A program made the position numbers and the translations under genes. Below are positions 7,337 to 16,051 of a stretch of DNA of 64,000 bases, one piece after another; the first letter of the stretch is position 1; every line of letters begins with the position of its first letter. Below the pieces are notes generated by a model. That model was given only the letters and a program-made list of their open reading frames with translations. It was not told where the DNA came from and made no database searches. Origin of the DNA: Cetobacterium somerae (lineage in GTDB: Bacteria; Fusobacteriota; Fusobacteriia; Fusobacteriales; Fusobacteriaceae); contig NZ_CP092520.1 of NCBI RefSeq assembly GCF_022430525.1, positions 434,001-498,000 of the forward strand. The letters are read 5' to 3'.

Positions 7337-9526
7337 TTGAAAGAAGTTATTAAAAGAGATGGATCAACTGTAACCTTTGATAAAAGTAGAATTGTCAGAG
7401 CTATTACTATGGCTTTCAATCAAAAAGAAAAATTAGTTAATGCCGATCTTATTGAGAAAATAGCGTCTCAAATAGAAAATCTTGATACTCCTAAGATGCA
7501 TGTTGAGGAAATCCAAGATATTGTTGTTAAAAAACTTATGGGATCTTCTGAAAAAGATATTGCACTTTCTTATCAAGAATATCGTACTGTTAAAAATGAG
7601 TTAAGAAAAAAAGAACAAGTTATATATAAAAAAATTGGAGAATTAATTGATGCATCTAATGAAGATATGTTAAATGAAAATGCCAATAAAGATGGAAAAA
7701 CAATTTCTGTGCAAAGAGATTTATTAGCTGGTATTTCATCAAAAGATTATTATCTAAATAGAATTCTACCAAAGCATCTAAAAGAAGCTCATGAAAGCGG
7801 AAGAATACATATACATGATTTAGATTACCTTCTTTTTAGAGAGACAAATTGTGAATTAGTTAATATTGAACAAATGTTAAAAGGTGGATGCAATATCGGT
7901 AATGCTAAAATGTTAGAACCTAACTCTGTTGAAGTTGCAGTTGGACATATTGTACAAATTATCGCTTCTGTTTCTTCGAATACTTATGGTGGATGTTCTA
8001 TTCCTTACCTTGACAGAGCACTTGTTCCATATATTGTTAAAACATTTAAAAAACATTTTGCAAAAGGATTAAAGTATATAGAAAGATTAACTCAAAGTGA
8101 AATTGATTCAATTCTTTCTACAACTGATATCAACTACTCTAATGAATCTTTAAAAGCAAAATATCCAAATGCTTTTGATTATACTGTAGACATGACTGAG
8201 GAGTCTGTAAAACAGTCTATGCAAGGTTTAGAATATGAAATCAATAGTTTATCTACAGTTAATGGTCAAACTCCTTTTACTACTATAGGAATAGGAACTG
8301 AAACATCTTGGGAAGGTAAATTAGTTCAAAAATTTGTATTCAAAACTAGAATGGAAGGATTTGGAGCAAAAAAAGAGACTGCTATATTCCCTAAAATCGT
8401 TTATGCTGTTTGCGATGGATTAAACTTCAATCCTGAAGATCCAAACTGGGATATATCTCAACTTGCTTTTGAATGTATGACAAAATCTGTTTATCCTGAT
8501 ATCTTATTCGTTACACCAGAACAAGTTAAAAACGGTACTGTTGTTTATCCTATGGGATGTAGAGCGTTCCTATCTCCTTGGTGGGACGAAAATGGAAATG
8601 AAAAATACTCAGGTAGATTTAATATTGGAGCTACTACAATTAACTTACCTAAAATCGCTATAAAAAATAGAGGTAATGAAGCTGGATTCTATAAAGAATT
8701 AGATGAAATTTTAAACCTTTGTAAAGAAAATAGTATATTCAGAGCTAAATATTTAGAAAATACTCCTGCAGAAATTGCTCCAATTCTTTGGATGGCCGGT
8801 GCTCTTTCTGAGAAACAAGCTAAAGAAACAATCAAAGATTTAATCTGGGGCGGATATGCTACTGTATCTATTGGTTACATTGGTCTTAGCGAAGTTTCTG
8901 AACTTATATATGGTAAAAACTTTGCCTTAGATGAAGAATCATATGATAAAACATTTAAAATTTTAGAATATATTTCTAAAAAAGTTAAAGAATTTAAAGA
9001 TGAAACAAAATTAGGATTCGCTCTTTATTCTACACCTTCTGAATCTCTTTGCGATAGATTTGCCCAAATAGATTTAAAAGAGTTTGGTCCGATTGAAGGA
9101 ATCACTGATAAAGAATATTACGATAACTCTTTCCACGTTTCTTCTAAAATTAAAATAAATCCTTTTGAGAAATTGAGATTAGAGGCTCCTGGACATACTT
9201 TAGCAGCTGGTGGGCATATCAGTTATATTGAAACTGATTCTTTAAAGAAAAACCTTGAAGCTGTATATCAAGTTTTAAGATATGCTCAATCAATTGGAAT
9301 TCACTATATGGGAATTAATCAACCAGTTGATAAATGTCACATCTGTAACTTTAATGGAGAATTTTTAGCAACAGAAAGAGGATTTGAATGTCCACAATGT
9401 GGAAATCATGATTCTACTAAAATGAATGTTATAAGAAGAGTATGTGGTTACTTAGCTCAACCTGATTCTAGACCTTTCAATAAAGGAAAACAAAAAGAGG
9501 TTATAAATAGAGTTAAACATATGTAA
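7337..9526 (+). CDS. nrdD: Anaerobic (class III) ribonucleoside-triphosphate reductase
   Basis: I take TTG at 7337 as the start because GGGGTG lies six bases before it and the product then begins directly at the ATP-cone (KEVIKRDGSTVTFDKSRI). The 729-residue enzyme reduces ribonucleoside triphosphates to deoxy forms under anaerobic conditions using a glycyl radical. The ATP-cone (about 1-95) gives allosteric control. The C-terminus carries a zinc site (CHIC and CPQC) and the radical loop RVCGYL with Gly near residue 704. NrdG follows 18 bases later, and NrdR boxes lie upstream. Length and motifs are complete. Confidence 0.95.
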   Translation: MKEVIKRDGSTVTFDKSRIVRAITMAFNQKEKLVNADLIEKIASQIENLDTPKMHVEEIQDIVVKKLMGSSEKDIALSYQEYRTVKNELRKKEQVIYKKIGELIDASNEDMLNENANKDGKTISVQRDLLAGISSKDYYLNRILPKHLKEAHESGRIHIHDLDYLLFRETNCELVNIEQMLKGGCNIGNAKMLEPNSVEVAVGHIVQIIASVSSNTYGGCSIPYLDRALVPYIVKTFKKHFAKGLKYIERLTQSEIDSILSTTDINYSNESLKAKYPNAFDYTVDMTEESVKQSMQGLEYEINSLSTVNGQTPFTTIGIGTETSWEGKLVQKFVFKTRMEGFGAKKETAIFPKIVYAVCDGLNFNPEDPNWDISQLAFECMTKSVYPDILFVTPEQVKNGTVVYPMGCRAFLSPWWDENGNEKYSGRFNIGATTINLPKIAIKNRGNEAGFYKELDEILNLCKENSIFRAKYLENTPAEIAPILWMAGALSEKQAKETIKDLIWGGYATVSIGYIGLSEVSELIYGKNFALDEESYDKTFKILEYISKKVKEFKDETKLGFALYSTPSESLCDRFAQIDLKEFGPIEGITDKEYYDNSFHVSSKIKINPFEKLRLEAPGHTLAAGGHISYIETDSLKKNLEAVYQVLRYAQSIGIHYMGINQPVDKCHICNFNGEFLATERGFECPQCGNHDSTKMNVIRRVCGYLAQPDSRPFNKGKQKEVINRVKHM

Positions 9527-9544
9527 AATGATGGGAGATTGATT

Positions 9545-10054
9545 ATGAATTATTCTGGTATTAAATATACAGATATGATTAACGGGGAAGGTATTAGAGT
9601 TAGTCTTTTTGTAAGTGGTTGTTCACACTATTGTAAAGATTGTTTTAATTCTGATACTTGGGATCCAAATTATGGTTCTCTATTTACTGAAGAAATTGAA
9701 AATGATATTTTAAACTATTTTAAAAAATATGATAAAAGTATAAAAGGATTATCTTTATTAGGAGGAGATCCTACATATATCAGCAATATAGATCCTCTTG
9801 TGTCTTTTATAAAGAAATTTAAAAATCTTTTTCCTGAAAAAGATATCTGGATTTGGTCAGGTTTTACTTGGGAAGCTATTATTGAAAGCCCAAAGTTATT
9901 ATCTCTTATAGAATTATGTGATATTTTAGTCGATGGAAAGTTTCGAATAGAAGAAAAAGATTTAAATCTTAAATGGCGTGGTAGTAAAAATCAAAGAGTC
10001 ATTAATATAAAAAAAAGTTTAGAGTTAAAAGAAACCATCAAATATATAGATTAA
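9545..10054 (+). CDS. nrdG: Anaerobic ribonucleotide reductase activating protein
   Basis: A radical-SAM enzyme of 169 residues that installs the glycyl radical on NrdD with S-adenosylmethionine and a 4Fe-4S cluster. The cluster motif is C26-x3-C30-x2-C33 (GCSHYCKDCFN). The SAM-binding GGD(P) appears as LLGGDP near residue 78. The start ATG at 9545 follows GGGAGA by six bases; a TTG six bases upstream would have no spacing. The gene ends just before a bidirectional terminator. Confidence 0.93.
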   Translation: MNYSGIKYTDMINGEGIRVSLFVSGCSHYCKDCFNSDTWDPNYGSLFTEEIENDILNYFKKYDKSIKGLSLLGGDPTYISNIDPLVSFIKKFKNLFPEKDIWIWSGFTWEAIIESPKLLSLIELCDILVDGKFRIEEKDLNLKWRGSKNQRVINIKKSLELKETIKYID

Positions 10055-10092
10055 AAAAAGAATCTAGAGGAGTATACCTCTAGATTCTTTTT
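10055..10092. terminator. Bidirectional terminator between nrdG and mglC
   Basis: A 16-bp perfect stem centred on AATCTAGAGG / CCTCTAGATT with a six-base loop, flanked by A5 and T5. Confidence 0.9.
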
Positions 10093-10099
10093 ATTATTT

Positions 10100-11110
10100 C
10101 TATTTTTTCTTTACATATTTTAACGTATCTAATGCAACTGCCATAACTATTATTAATCCTTTTATTATATATTGCCAATATGGATTTACTCCTATAAAAG
10201 TTAATCCATAGTTTATTACAGTAAAAATTATAACCCCTATTAATACTCCTGGAACTGTTCCTACTCCTCCTGAAAATGAAACTCCTCCTACAACACAAGC
10301 TGCTATAGCATCCATCTCATACATATTTCCAAGGTTATTTGTAGCACTTCCTACTCTTCCAGCCTCCAGCATTCCACCAAAAGCATAGAATATTCCAGAT
10401 AATGTATAAACTAACACTAATGTCTTTTTTACATTTACTCCTGATACCTTAGCCGCTTCAGGATTTCCTCCTACTGCAAATAAATTTTTTCCAAAAGTTG
10501 TTTTATTCCATAAAATCCATATAAACAATACTGCTAATGCTGCATAAATAATCAGATAGTTAAATCTAAATCCTGCTATTGTGAAATAGCCTTGAGCAAA
10601 ATTAGTAAAACTCTTTGAAAATCCTGCTATTGGTGAAGCTCCAACATAATCATAATATAAAGAGTTTGCACCATAGATTATAATCATCGAACCTAGCGTT
10701 GCAACAAATGGAGTTACATTTAAGTATGCTACAACAAATCCATTTAAAAATCCAACAAATGCTCCAATAATTCCAATTATAACTATAACAGCTGGAATTG
10801 GTAATGTATCTAAATTAGGAAATACTTTATTTACATTAGTCATTGCCTGTAATAATGTCGCCGAAATTACTGCTGATAACCCTACTTGTCTTCCTACAGA
10901 TAAGTCTGTTCCTTGAGTAACTATTATTCCTGCTACTCCTAAAGCTAATATTGTTCTAACTGATGATTGAGTTAGTATATTTCTCATATTTCTAAAACTT
11001 AGAAAAGATGGTTCTTTTATAATTATTCCTGCTATAAGTATCAACAATACTAAATATAACCCTCCATCTAATAGAAGTTTTTTTGTATCTTTACCCTTAA
11101 AAAATTCCAT
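10100..11110 (-). CDS. mglC: Galactose/methyl-galactoside ABC transporter permease
   Basis: The 336-residue inner-membrane protein has about ten hydrophobic segments. Its first cytoplasmic part and TQGTDLSVG match the BPD_transp_2 family of sugar permeases, and TPFVATLGSMIIIYG is strongly MglC-like. It is the third gene of a leftward mglB-mglA-mglC operon, 16 bases after mglA. Together these import galactose and beta-methylgalactoside at the expense of ATP. Confidence 0.93.
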   Translation of the reverse strand: MEFFKGKDTKKLLLDGGLYLVLLILIAGIIIKEPSFLSFRNMRNILTQSSVRTILALGVAGIIVTQGTDLSVGRQVGLSAVISATLLQAMTNVNKVFPNLDTLPIPAVIVIIGIIGAFVGFLNGFVVAYLNVTPFVATLGSMIIIYGANSLYYDYVGASPIAGFSKSFTNFAQGYFTIAGFRFNYLIIYAALAVLFIWILWNKTTFGKNLFAVGGNPEAAKVSGVNVKKTLVLVYTLSGIFYAFGGMLEAGRVGSATNNLGNMYEMDAIAACVVGGVSFSGGVGTVPGVLIGVIIFTVINYGLTFIGVNPYWQYIIKGLIIVMAVALDTLKYVKKK

Positions 11111-11126
11111 TTCTTCCTCCTGTAAT

Positions 11127-12623
11127 TTATAAATATAATGATGCTAATTTTAAAATTTCTTCTTGGGTTGTATCTTTAGTATTAACAATCCCAGCTACTC
11201 TTCCATTACTCATAACAAGTATTCTATCTGTAACTCCTAAAAGCTCTGGCATTTCTGAAGATATCATTATTATTCCTTTTCCTTTATTTGCTAAATCTAA
11301 CATTAATTGATAAATTTCGTATTTAGCTCCTACATCTATACCTCTTGTTGGTTCATCTAGCATTAATATATCTGGACTCGTTAAAAGCCATCGTCCTATT
11401 ATTACTTTCTGTTGATTTCCACCAGATAAATTCCCTATCGGTGTTTTTTGAGTTGGTGTTTTTACTCTCATCGAGTCAATAACCCATTTTGTATCTCCAT
11501 ACATTTTAGATGAATTTAAAATTTTATTTTTACCTTCATAATTAGTCATATTAGATATTAATGAATTAAATTCAATATTAAGTTGAGGAAAAATTCCTGT
11601 AGCTCTTCTTTCTTCTGTTACAAGTGCGAATCCATTTTTTATAGCTTCTAAGCTAGTTTTGTTTTCTATCTCTTTTCCATTTATTATTACTTTCCCACTT
11701 TCTCTTTCTCTAATTCCAAATATAGTCTCAACTATATCTGTTCTTTTAGATCCAACTAATCCAGCTACTCCTAATATTTCTCCTTTTCTTAATTCGAAAC
11801 TTACATCTTTTATAGACGGTTGATTTTTAGCTGTTAAACTTTCTACTTGAAGCACAACCTCTTCTGGAATATTTGTTTTTTCAGGAAATCTTTGAGTTAA
11901 AGATCTTCCAACCATCATACTTATTATCTCGTCAGTAGATAGTCCCTCTAAACTCGTTGTAGTAACCCACTGTCCATCTCTTAGTATTGTTATATCATCA
12001 CAAATCTCTTTTATTTCTTCCATTTTATGAGATATATATACAACACCACAACCTCTATCTGTAAGCTTTTTGATAATCTTAAAAAGATGTCCAACTTCCT
12101 TTTCTGTTAGAGAGGATGTAGGCTCATCCATTACTATTATTTTAGAATTATATGAAAAGGCCTTTGCTATCTCAACCATTTGCATCTGTGATACAGATAA
12201 TGTTGAAACTTTCGCTTTTGGATCTACATCAATTTCCAACTCTTTAAATATTTTCTTTGTATCTTCATACATCTTTTTATGATCTACAAATATTCCTTTT
12301 AAAGGATACCTCCCTAACCAAACATTGTCCATTACAGTTCTTTGTAAAACTTGATTTAGTTCTTGGTGAACCATTGATACACCATTTTCTAAAGCATCTT
12401 TAGCTGAAATAAAATTAACTTCTTTTCCATCTAAGAAAACTTTCCCCTCATCTCTTGAATAAATTCCAAATAAACATTTCATTAAAGTTGACTTCCCAGC
12501 TCCATTTTCTCCCATTAAAGCATGAACTGTATGAGGTCTTATTTTTAAATTTACCTTATCTAGAGCTTTTACTCCGGGAAAAGACTTTGATACTTCTGTC
12601 ATTTCTAGTAAATATTTTTCCAT
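11127..12623 (-). CDS. mglA: Galactose/methyl-galactoside ABC transporter ATP-binding protein
   Basis: The protein (498 residues from ATG at 12623) carries two ABC modules, as usual for monosaccharide transporters. The first has Walker [10 protein letters not shown], signature [14 protein letters not shown] and Walker [10 protein letters not shown]. The second is degenerate at Walker A (GLVGSKRTD) but retains LSGGNQQK and [14 protein letters not shown] prefer this ATG because AGGAG lies five bases before it; the GTG two codons upstream overlaps that site. A small hairpin separates the gene from mglB. Confidence 0.95.
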   Translation of the reverse strand: MEKYLLEMTEVSKSFPGVKALDKVNLKIRPHTVHALMGENGAGKSTLMKCLFGIYSRDEGKVFLDGKEVNFISAKDALENGVSMVHQELNQVLQRTVMDNVWLGRYPLKGIFVDHKKMYEDTKKIFKELEIDVDPKAKVSTLSVSQMQMVEIAKAFSYNSKIIVMDEPTSSLTEKEVGHLFKIIKKLTDRGCGVVYISHKMEEIKEICDDITILRDGQWVTTTSLEGLSTDEIISMMVGRSLTQRFPEKTNIPEEVVLQVESLTAKNQPSIKDVSFELRKGEILGVAGLVGSKRTDIVETIFGIRERESGKVIINGKEIENKTSLEAIKNGFALVTEERRATGIFPQLNIEFNSLISNMTNYEGKNKILNSSKMYGDTKWVIDSMRVKTPTQKTPIGNLSGGNQQKVIIGRWLLTSPDILMLDEPTRGIDVGAKYEIYQLMLDLANKGKGIIMISSEMPELLGVTDRILVMSNGRVAGIVNTKDTTQEEILKLASLYL

Positions 12624-12659
12624 ACCCACTCCTTAAAATCTAAATATTTTATAAAGAAA

Positions 12660-12677
12660 GGGAGGCTCATACCTCCC
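12660..12677 (-). other. Intercistronic hairpin between mglB and mglA
   Basis: GGGAGG and CCTCCC pair around a six-base loop, followed on the minus strand by a broken U tract. Such hairpins after the binding-protein gene can protect or partly terminate mRNA, giving excess binding protein over ATPase. Confidence 0.6.
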
Positions 12678-12684
12678 CTACACA

Positions 12685-13668
12685 CTACTTTTTAAAATCT
12701 TTTAAATTGTCTTTATCTACTCCTACATAAGGTACTCTTAATACTTTATCTTTTAATTCCCATTTTGTTCCTTCTGTAGGTTTTTTTCCTTCAGCTAAAT
12801 TTTTTGCAATTTCGTATGTTGCTTGACCTTGGTTCATTCCATCATTAAGTACTGTTCCTGCAACATCTCCGTTTTCAACCATAACTAAAACTTCAGCTAA
12901 AGCATCTACTCCAAATACAGGAGTTTTTGCTTTTCCATTAGCTTTTAATGCCTCAACAGCTCCCATTGCCATTCCATCATTATTTGCAATTACAACCTCT
13001 ATTTTTTCACCATTTGGACCTGATAACCATGCTTCCATCTTATCTTTTGCCATAGCAGCATCCCACATTCCAGTATCCATATGTAATTCTTGTGTTTTTA
13101 TTCCTTTTTCATTTAAAGTTTGTGTTACATATGTTGTTCTAGCTTCTGCGTCTGGATGTCCAGGCTCTCCTTTTAAAAGAACATATTGTAATACTCCATC
13201 TTTGTTTAAATCCCAAGCTGGATTCGCTGCCCAATGCTTAGCTATTACTTCCCCTTGAATAACTCCTGATTCTTTTGAATCTGTTCCTACATAATAAGCT
13301 TTGTCATAGCTCTCCATATCTGCTTTAGATGGTTCTTTATTATAGAATACAACCGGAATATCCTCAGCTTTAGCTTTTTGAATTATTGTTGATGCGGCTG
13401 CTGGATCAACTAAGTTAATTGCTAATGCATCTACCCCTTTAGCAATTAATACATCTACTTGGTCATTTTGTTTAGATTGGTCATTTTGTGAATCGTTCAT
13501 TAAAACTTCAACATTCTTATCGTTCTTTGCTACTTCTTCAATTCTTTGTCTAACTGTTGACATAAAATTATCATCATAACGATAAACTGTTACTCCAATT
13601 TTTGTTGGTGCTGCTGATGCCATTGTCGTAAGAGCTAATGCTCCTAATAAAACCGAAACTCTTTTCAT
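12685..13668 (-). CDS. mglB: Periplasmic galactose/glucose-binding protein
   Basis: The 327-residue precursor has a signal peptide ending ASA (about residue 19). The mature part starts with [13 protein letters not shown], as in galactose-binding proteins, and contains the calcium loop [16 protein letters not shown] and [12 protein letters not shown]. It delivers galactose or glucose to MglA/MglC. In Fusobacterium the homologous protein is abundant. A promoter TTGACA-18-TATAAT with an overlapping inverted repeat lies upstream. Confidence 0.95.
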   Translation of the reverse strand: MKRVSVLLGALALTTMASAAPTKIGVTVYRYDDNFMSTVRQRIEEVAKNDKNVEVLMNDSQNDQSKQNDQVDVLIAKGVDALAINLVDPAAASTIIQKAKAEDIPVVFYNKEPSKADMESYDKAYYVGTDSKESGVIQGEVIAKHWAANPAWDLNKDGVLQYVLLKGEPGHPDAEARTTYVTQTLNEKGIKTQELHMDTGMWDAAMAKDKMEAWLSGPNGEKIEVVIANNDGMAMGAVEALKANGKAKTPVFGVDALAEVLVMVENGDVAGTVLNDGMNQGQATYEIAKNLAEGKKPTEGTKWELKDKVLRVPYVGVDKDNLKDFKK

Positions 13669-13706
13669 AAAACCCCTCCAAAATTGTAATTATATGAAAC
13701 ATATTG

Positions 13707-13739
13707 TTAATTATACTTTATAATTAAACCCATTGTCAA
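13707..13739 (-). promoter_or_regulatory. mgl promoter with overlapping 21-bp palindrome
   Basis: On the minus strand TTGACA (13739-13734) and TATAAT (13715-13710) are 18 bases apart. A perfect 9-3-9 inverted repeat, TTAATTATA and TATAATTAA (13707-13727), covers the -10 and is a good operator candidate. The regulator is unknown. Confidence 0.7.
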
Positions 13740-13754
13740 GCATATGAAAAAACT

Positions 13755-13795
13755 AAAAAAGAAGTTTTTTTCCTAAGTAAAAAAACTTCTTTTTT
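13755..13795. terminator. Bidirectional terminator upstream of the mgl promoter
   Basis: A perfect 17-bp stem with core GAAG/CTTC, bounded by A and T runs, loop of seven. It can end leftward transcripts that pass the homocysteine methyltransferase gene. Confidence 0.75.
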
Positions 13796-13811
13796 ATCAC
13801 TATTTTTTATC

Positions 13812-13840
13812 TTGACTTTTATTTTTTTATATGTTACATT
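13812..13840 (+). promoter_or_regulatory. Promoter of tRNA-Arg
   Basis: TTGACT (13812-13817) and TACATT (13835-13840), spacer 17, with transcription starting a few bases before the mature 5' end. Confidence 0.75.
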
Positions 13841-13853
13841 CAAAATATAAAGT

Positions 13854-13930
13854 GTATCTGTAGCTCAGTTGGATAGAGCAACTCCCTCCTAAGGAGTAGG
13901 TCATGAGTTCAACTCTCGTCAGGTACACCA
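13854..13930 (+). tRNA. tRNA-Arg (anticodon CCU)
   Basis: A full 77-base cloverleaf with encoded CCA. Acceptor GTATCTG pairs with CAGGTAC, the D arm is GCTC/GAGC, the anticodon stem ACTCC/GGAGT encloses the loop CTCCTAA, and the T arm ATGAG/CTCGT has loop TTCAACT. The anticodon CCU reads the codon AGG, which is rare in this AT-rich sequence. The 3' end lies three bases from the stop codon of the convergent gene. Confidence 0.95.
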
Positions 13931-13933
13931 CTT

Positions 13934-14707
13934 TTATAATTTCTCTTCAAAACTCATTTTCAACATTTTTATATGATCAAAATCTGTACCACAACATCCA
14001 CCAACTATATCAACTACTTTTATTTTTAATAATCTATTTATATCTTTTACAAATTTTTTTATATTTCCATCAGAATTTGGATGAAATGACACTTTCAAAT
14101 TTGTTTCTTTTTTTATTTTTTTTAATGCTTCAATAACCCCTTCTGTTAATTCACTACAATTAATTCCTATTGAAACAATATAATCATCTATAAAATTTTC
14201 ATATATATCCACAAGCTTTTCCCCAGAATAAAGTTTTCCGTCTTTATTAACTGCAAATGAAATCATTAAAGGTTTTTTTAGTTTTTTCTTTTTCATTCTT
14301 TCTTTTACTAAATTTAGACTCTGTAGACCTTTGTTTAAATTATAAATGGTTTCAATCATAATTATGTCCACATTACCATCCAAAATTCCATCTATTTGAT
14401 CTTTATCTGGCAAACAGAAAGTACCAATACTTTTTTTATTATATTTTTTAGCAACTTTTCTACAAATTTCTGCTCCTAAAAATGCATATTCATAAGCTTT
14501 TTCTTCGTTTTCACCATAATTTCTCAAGGCTTCTTTAGAACAATTAAAAGTGTTTGCTTTTAAACAATCTACTCCTGACGCTATATATTTTTCATGTATT
14601 TCATTTATCAATTCAGGTTTTGTATAATTTAATTTTTCCCTACACTTGTCCTCTATTTTATATATATTTGAAATTGTTGTTCCCATAGCTCCATCTAATA
14701 AAATCAT
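13934..14707 (-). CDS. Homocysteine S-methyltransferase domain protein (short MmuM/MetH-N type)
   Basis: The 257-residue protein opens with ILLDGAMGTTI, the start of the homocysteine methyltransferase barrel. The zinc cysteines are GINCSE and GGCCGT near the end. The fold transfers a methyl group to homocysteine from S-methylmethionine, or from methylcobalamin partners when it is the N-domain of MetH. It is about 50 residues shorter than E. coli MmuM, missing part of the middle barrel. A stand-alone methyltransferase needing a separate corrinoid partner is possible. Confidence 0.8.
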   Translation of the reverse strand: MILLDGAMGTTISNIYKIEDKCREKLNYTKPELINEIHEKYIASGVDCLKANTFNCSKEALRNYGENEEKAYEYAFLGAEICRKVAKKYNKKSIGTFCLPDKDQIDGILDGNVDIIMIETIYNLNKGLQSLNLVKERMKKKKLKKPLMISFAVNKDGKLYSGEKLVDIYENFIDDYIVSIGINCSELTEGVIEALKKIKKETNLKVSFHPNSDGNIKKFVKDINRLLKIKVVDIVGGCCGTDFDHIKMLKMSFEEKL

Positions 14708-14747
14708 ATCTAAAATACCTCCTTCTAAATTTCTCTTCTATTATATC

Positions 14748-15731
14748 TCAAGAAAATTCAAAAGTAAAAAGAGTATTTGGTTTAGAAGTTAAAATTTTAA
14801 TTAAATTTATATCAGAATAGGAACTTATAAATGTAACTTTAGATATATTTTTCATATTAAATATAGTTTGATTTATTTTTATATTTCTAATATAAACTCT
14901 CTTTTTTTCAGAAAAAGCTACTTTCAAAGTCGTCACAGTTCCACCTTTTTTTCCTGTTTCTAAGATTAATAATTCTTCTGTTAAATAAGCTTGGATTCTA
15001 TTTCTTTGAAGAAGATATATCCCTTTTACTTTTAAACTTGGAGGTATTTCAGAGATAATCGTTCCACCTTTATTTAATATTTCATTTGCTAAATTTAAAT
15101 GTTCTTTTGGATAAATTTCACTCCCTAATCCTTGACCTAATATAGCTATATTTTTTATATTATATTTTAAACTAACTTTATGTCCAATACAATCACACCC
15201 AACAGCTAATCCACTTATGTTGTATTTCAAATCTCCCTTCATATTTTTTATAATTTCTTCTGTAAACTCCTCTATATTTTTTCCTTCTGGTTTTCTTGTT
15301 CCTACTATACAAATAGAATTATCTAGATTTTTTTCATCTATTTCTTCTCCTTTATAATACAACACAAATGGAGGTATTTTGGATGCTCTTAATTTTTGGG
15401 GATAATTATAACAAAAGTATGTAATAAACTTTATATCATTTTTAGCCATTATTTTCTTCTCTTCATCTATTTGCTTTCTTAAATTTTTTAACATCTTAAA
15501 ATCACTAAAAAAAATTTTAATTTTTTCTTTTTCAGTCCCATCTTTTAATATATTTATAACTTCTAATACTTCTTTATAATTACCCTTTAATATATTTATA
15601 CCTAATTCACTAGATTTTTTAAAAATTCGAAATAAGTATTCAGGTGAAAAAGCCAAAATTTCTATTTTGCCAATATTTACAACCATAGAACTTATCATCG
15701 ACCATAAAATCATATCATCTTTTGAATACAT
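14748..15731 (-). CDS. dprA: Divergent DprA-like DNA-processing protein
   Basis: The 327-residue protein has the Rossmann-type core of DprA/Smf, which loads RecA on incoming single-stranded DNA. Recognisable motifs are IVGTRKPEG, SGLAVGCDCIGHK, ILGQGLGSEIYPKEH, GGTIISEIPP and LQRNRIQAYLTE. The arginine and phosphate-binding residues are kept, but the usual FPxRNR block is changed and there is no C-terminal winged helix. A divergent DprA or a DprA-like protein in another role are both possible; no other competence gene is in the window. Confidence 0.8.
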   Translation of the reverse strand: MYSKDDMILWSMISSMVVNIGKIEILAFSPEYLFRIFKKSSELGINILKGNYKEVLEVINILKDGTEKEKIKIFFSDFKMLKNLRKQIDEEKKIMAKNDIKFITYFCYNYPQKLRASKIPPFVLYYKGEEIDEKNLDNSICIVGTRKPEGKNIEEFTEEIIKNMKGDLKYNISGLAVGCDCIGHKVSLKYNIKNIAILGQGLGSEIYPKEHLNLANEILNKGGTIISEIPPSLKVKGIYLLQRNRIQAYLTEELLILETGKKGGTVTTLKVAFSEKKRVYIRNIKINQTIFNMKNISKVTFISSYSDINLIKILTSKPNTLFTFEFS

Positions 15732-15815
15732 AACCTCTTCGCCTCCACATTTTATATTTATAAAGATAACTACTTAAAATTCTATTTTAACCTTTTTATT
15801 TATTTTATTTTTTTC

Positions 15816-15844
15816 TTTACATTCTCTTTTATTTCATGTATACT
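15816..15844 (+). promoter_or_regulatory. Promoter of the yjiH leader
   Basis: TTTACA (15816-15821) and TATACT (15839-15844) with a 17-base spacer; transcription would start near 15851, giving a 200-base leader. Confidence 0.75.
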
Positions 15845-15859
15845 TAACTGACAATTTAA

Positions 15860-15976
15860 ACAGAGGTTAGTTCACTTATATGTTTTGAGCCTAAGGCCGA
15901 TGGCGATGACGACATGTTCCTGTGAATTAAGTATTACGAAGCTGCCATAGTAATACGCTTAATAACATAAGTTCTC
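15860..15976 (+). ncRNA. Structured leader RNA, candidate riboswitch of unassigned class
   Basis: About 115 bases that are far less AT-rich than the surroundings. TTAGTTCAC (15867-15875) pairs with GTGAATTAA (15922-15930). ATGT (15880-15883) pairs with ACAT (15912-15915) inside it. GTATTAC (15931-15937) pairs with GTAATAC (15950-15956). The loops could kiss: ATGGC (15900-15904) with GCCAT (15944-15948). An alternative pairing ACTTATATGTT with AACATAAGT competes with the first stem. A terminator follows directly. I see no lysine, SAM, FMN, purine, M-box, Mn, T-box or c-di-GMP signature. Confidence 0.55.
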
Positions 15977-15984
15977 AATTCAGG

Positions 15985-16012
15985 CATACTTTTATTTAAA
16001 GTATGTTTTTTT
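15985..16012 (+). terminator. Conditional terminator in the yjiH leader
   Basis: CATACTTT and AAAGTATG (15985-16005) form an 8-bp stem with loop TATTT, followed by seven T. It lies 40 bases before the start codon, so transcription must read through it to express the gene. Confidence 0.85.
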
Positions 16013-16051
16013 ATTTGGCAGAAATTTTATAATTTCTGGAGGTTTTTTATA

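Noticed and set aside
10080-10298. Antisense or overlapping protein inside mglC
   Set aside because: A shadow frame of the permease gene, rich in Arg and Ser without family features.
13903-14136. Rightward protein gene overlapping tRNA-Arg
   Set aside because: The frame begins inside the tRNA, lies antisense to the homocysteine methyltransferase and has no ribosome site or recognisable domain.
15860-15976. Lysine riboswitch, M-box, SAM or T-box element before yjiH
   Set aside because: The conserved lysine core (GAGGNGC, GCCGAAG), M-box GTTAGGTGAGGC, SAM-I core and T-box TGGNACCGCG are all absent; the region was left unassigned.
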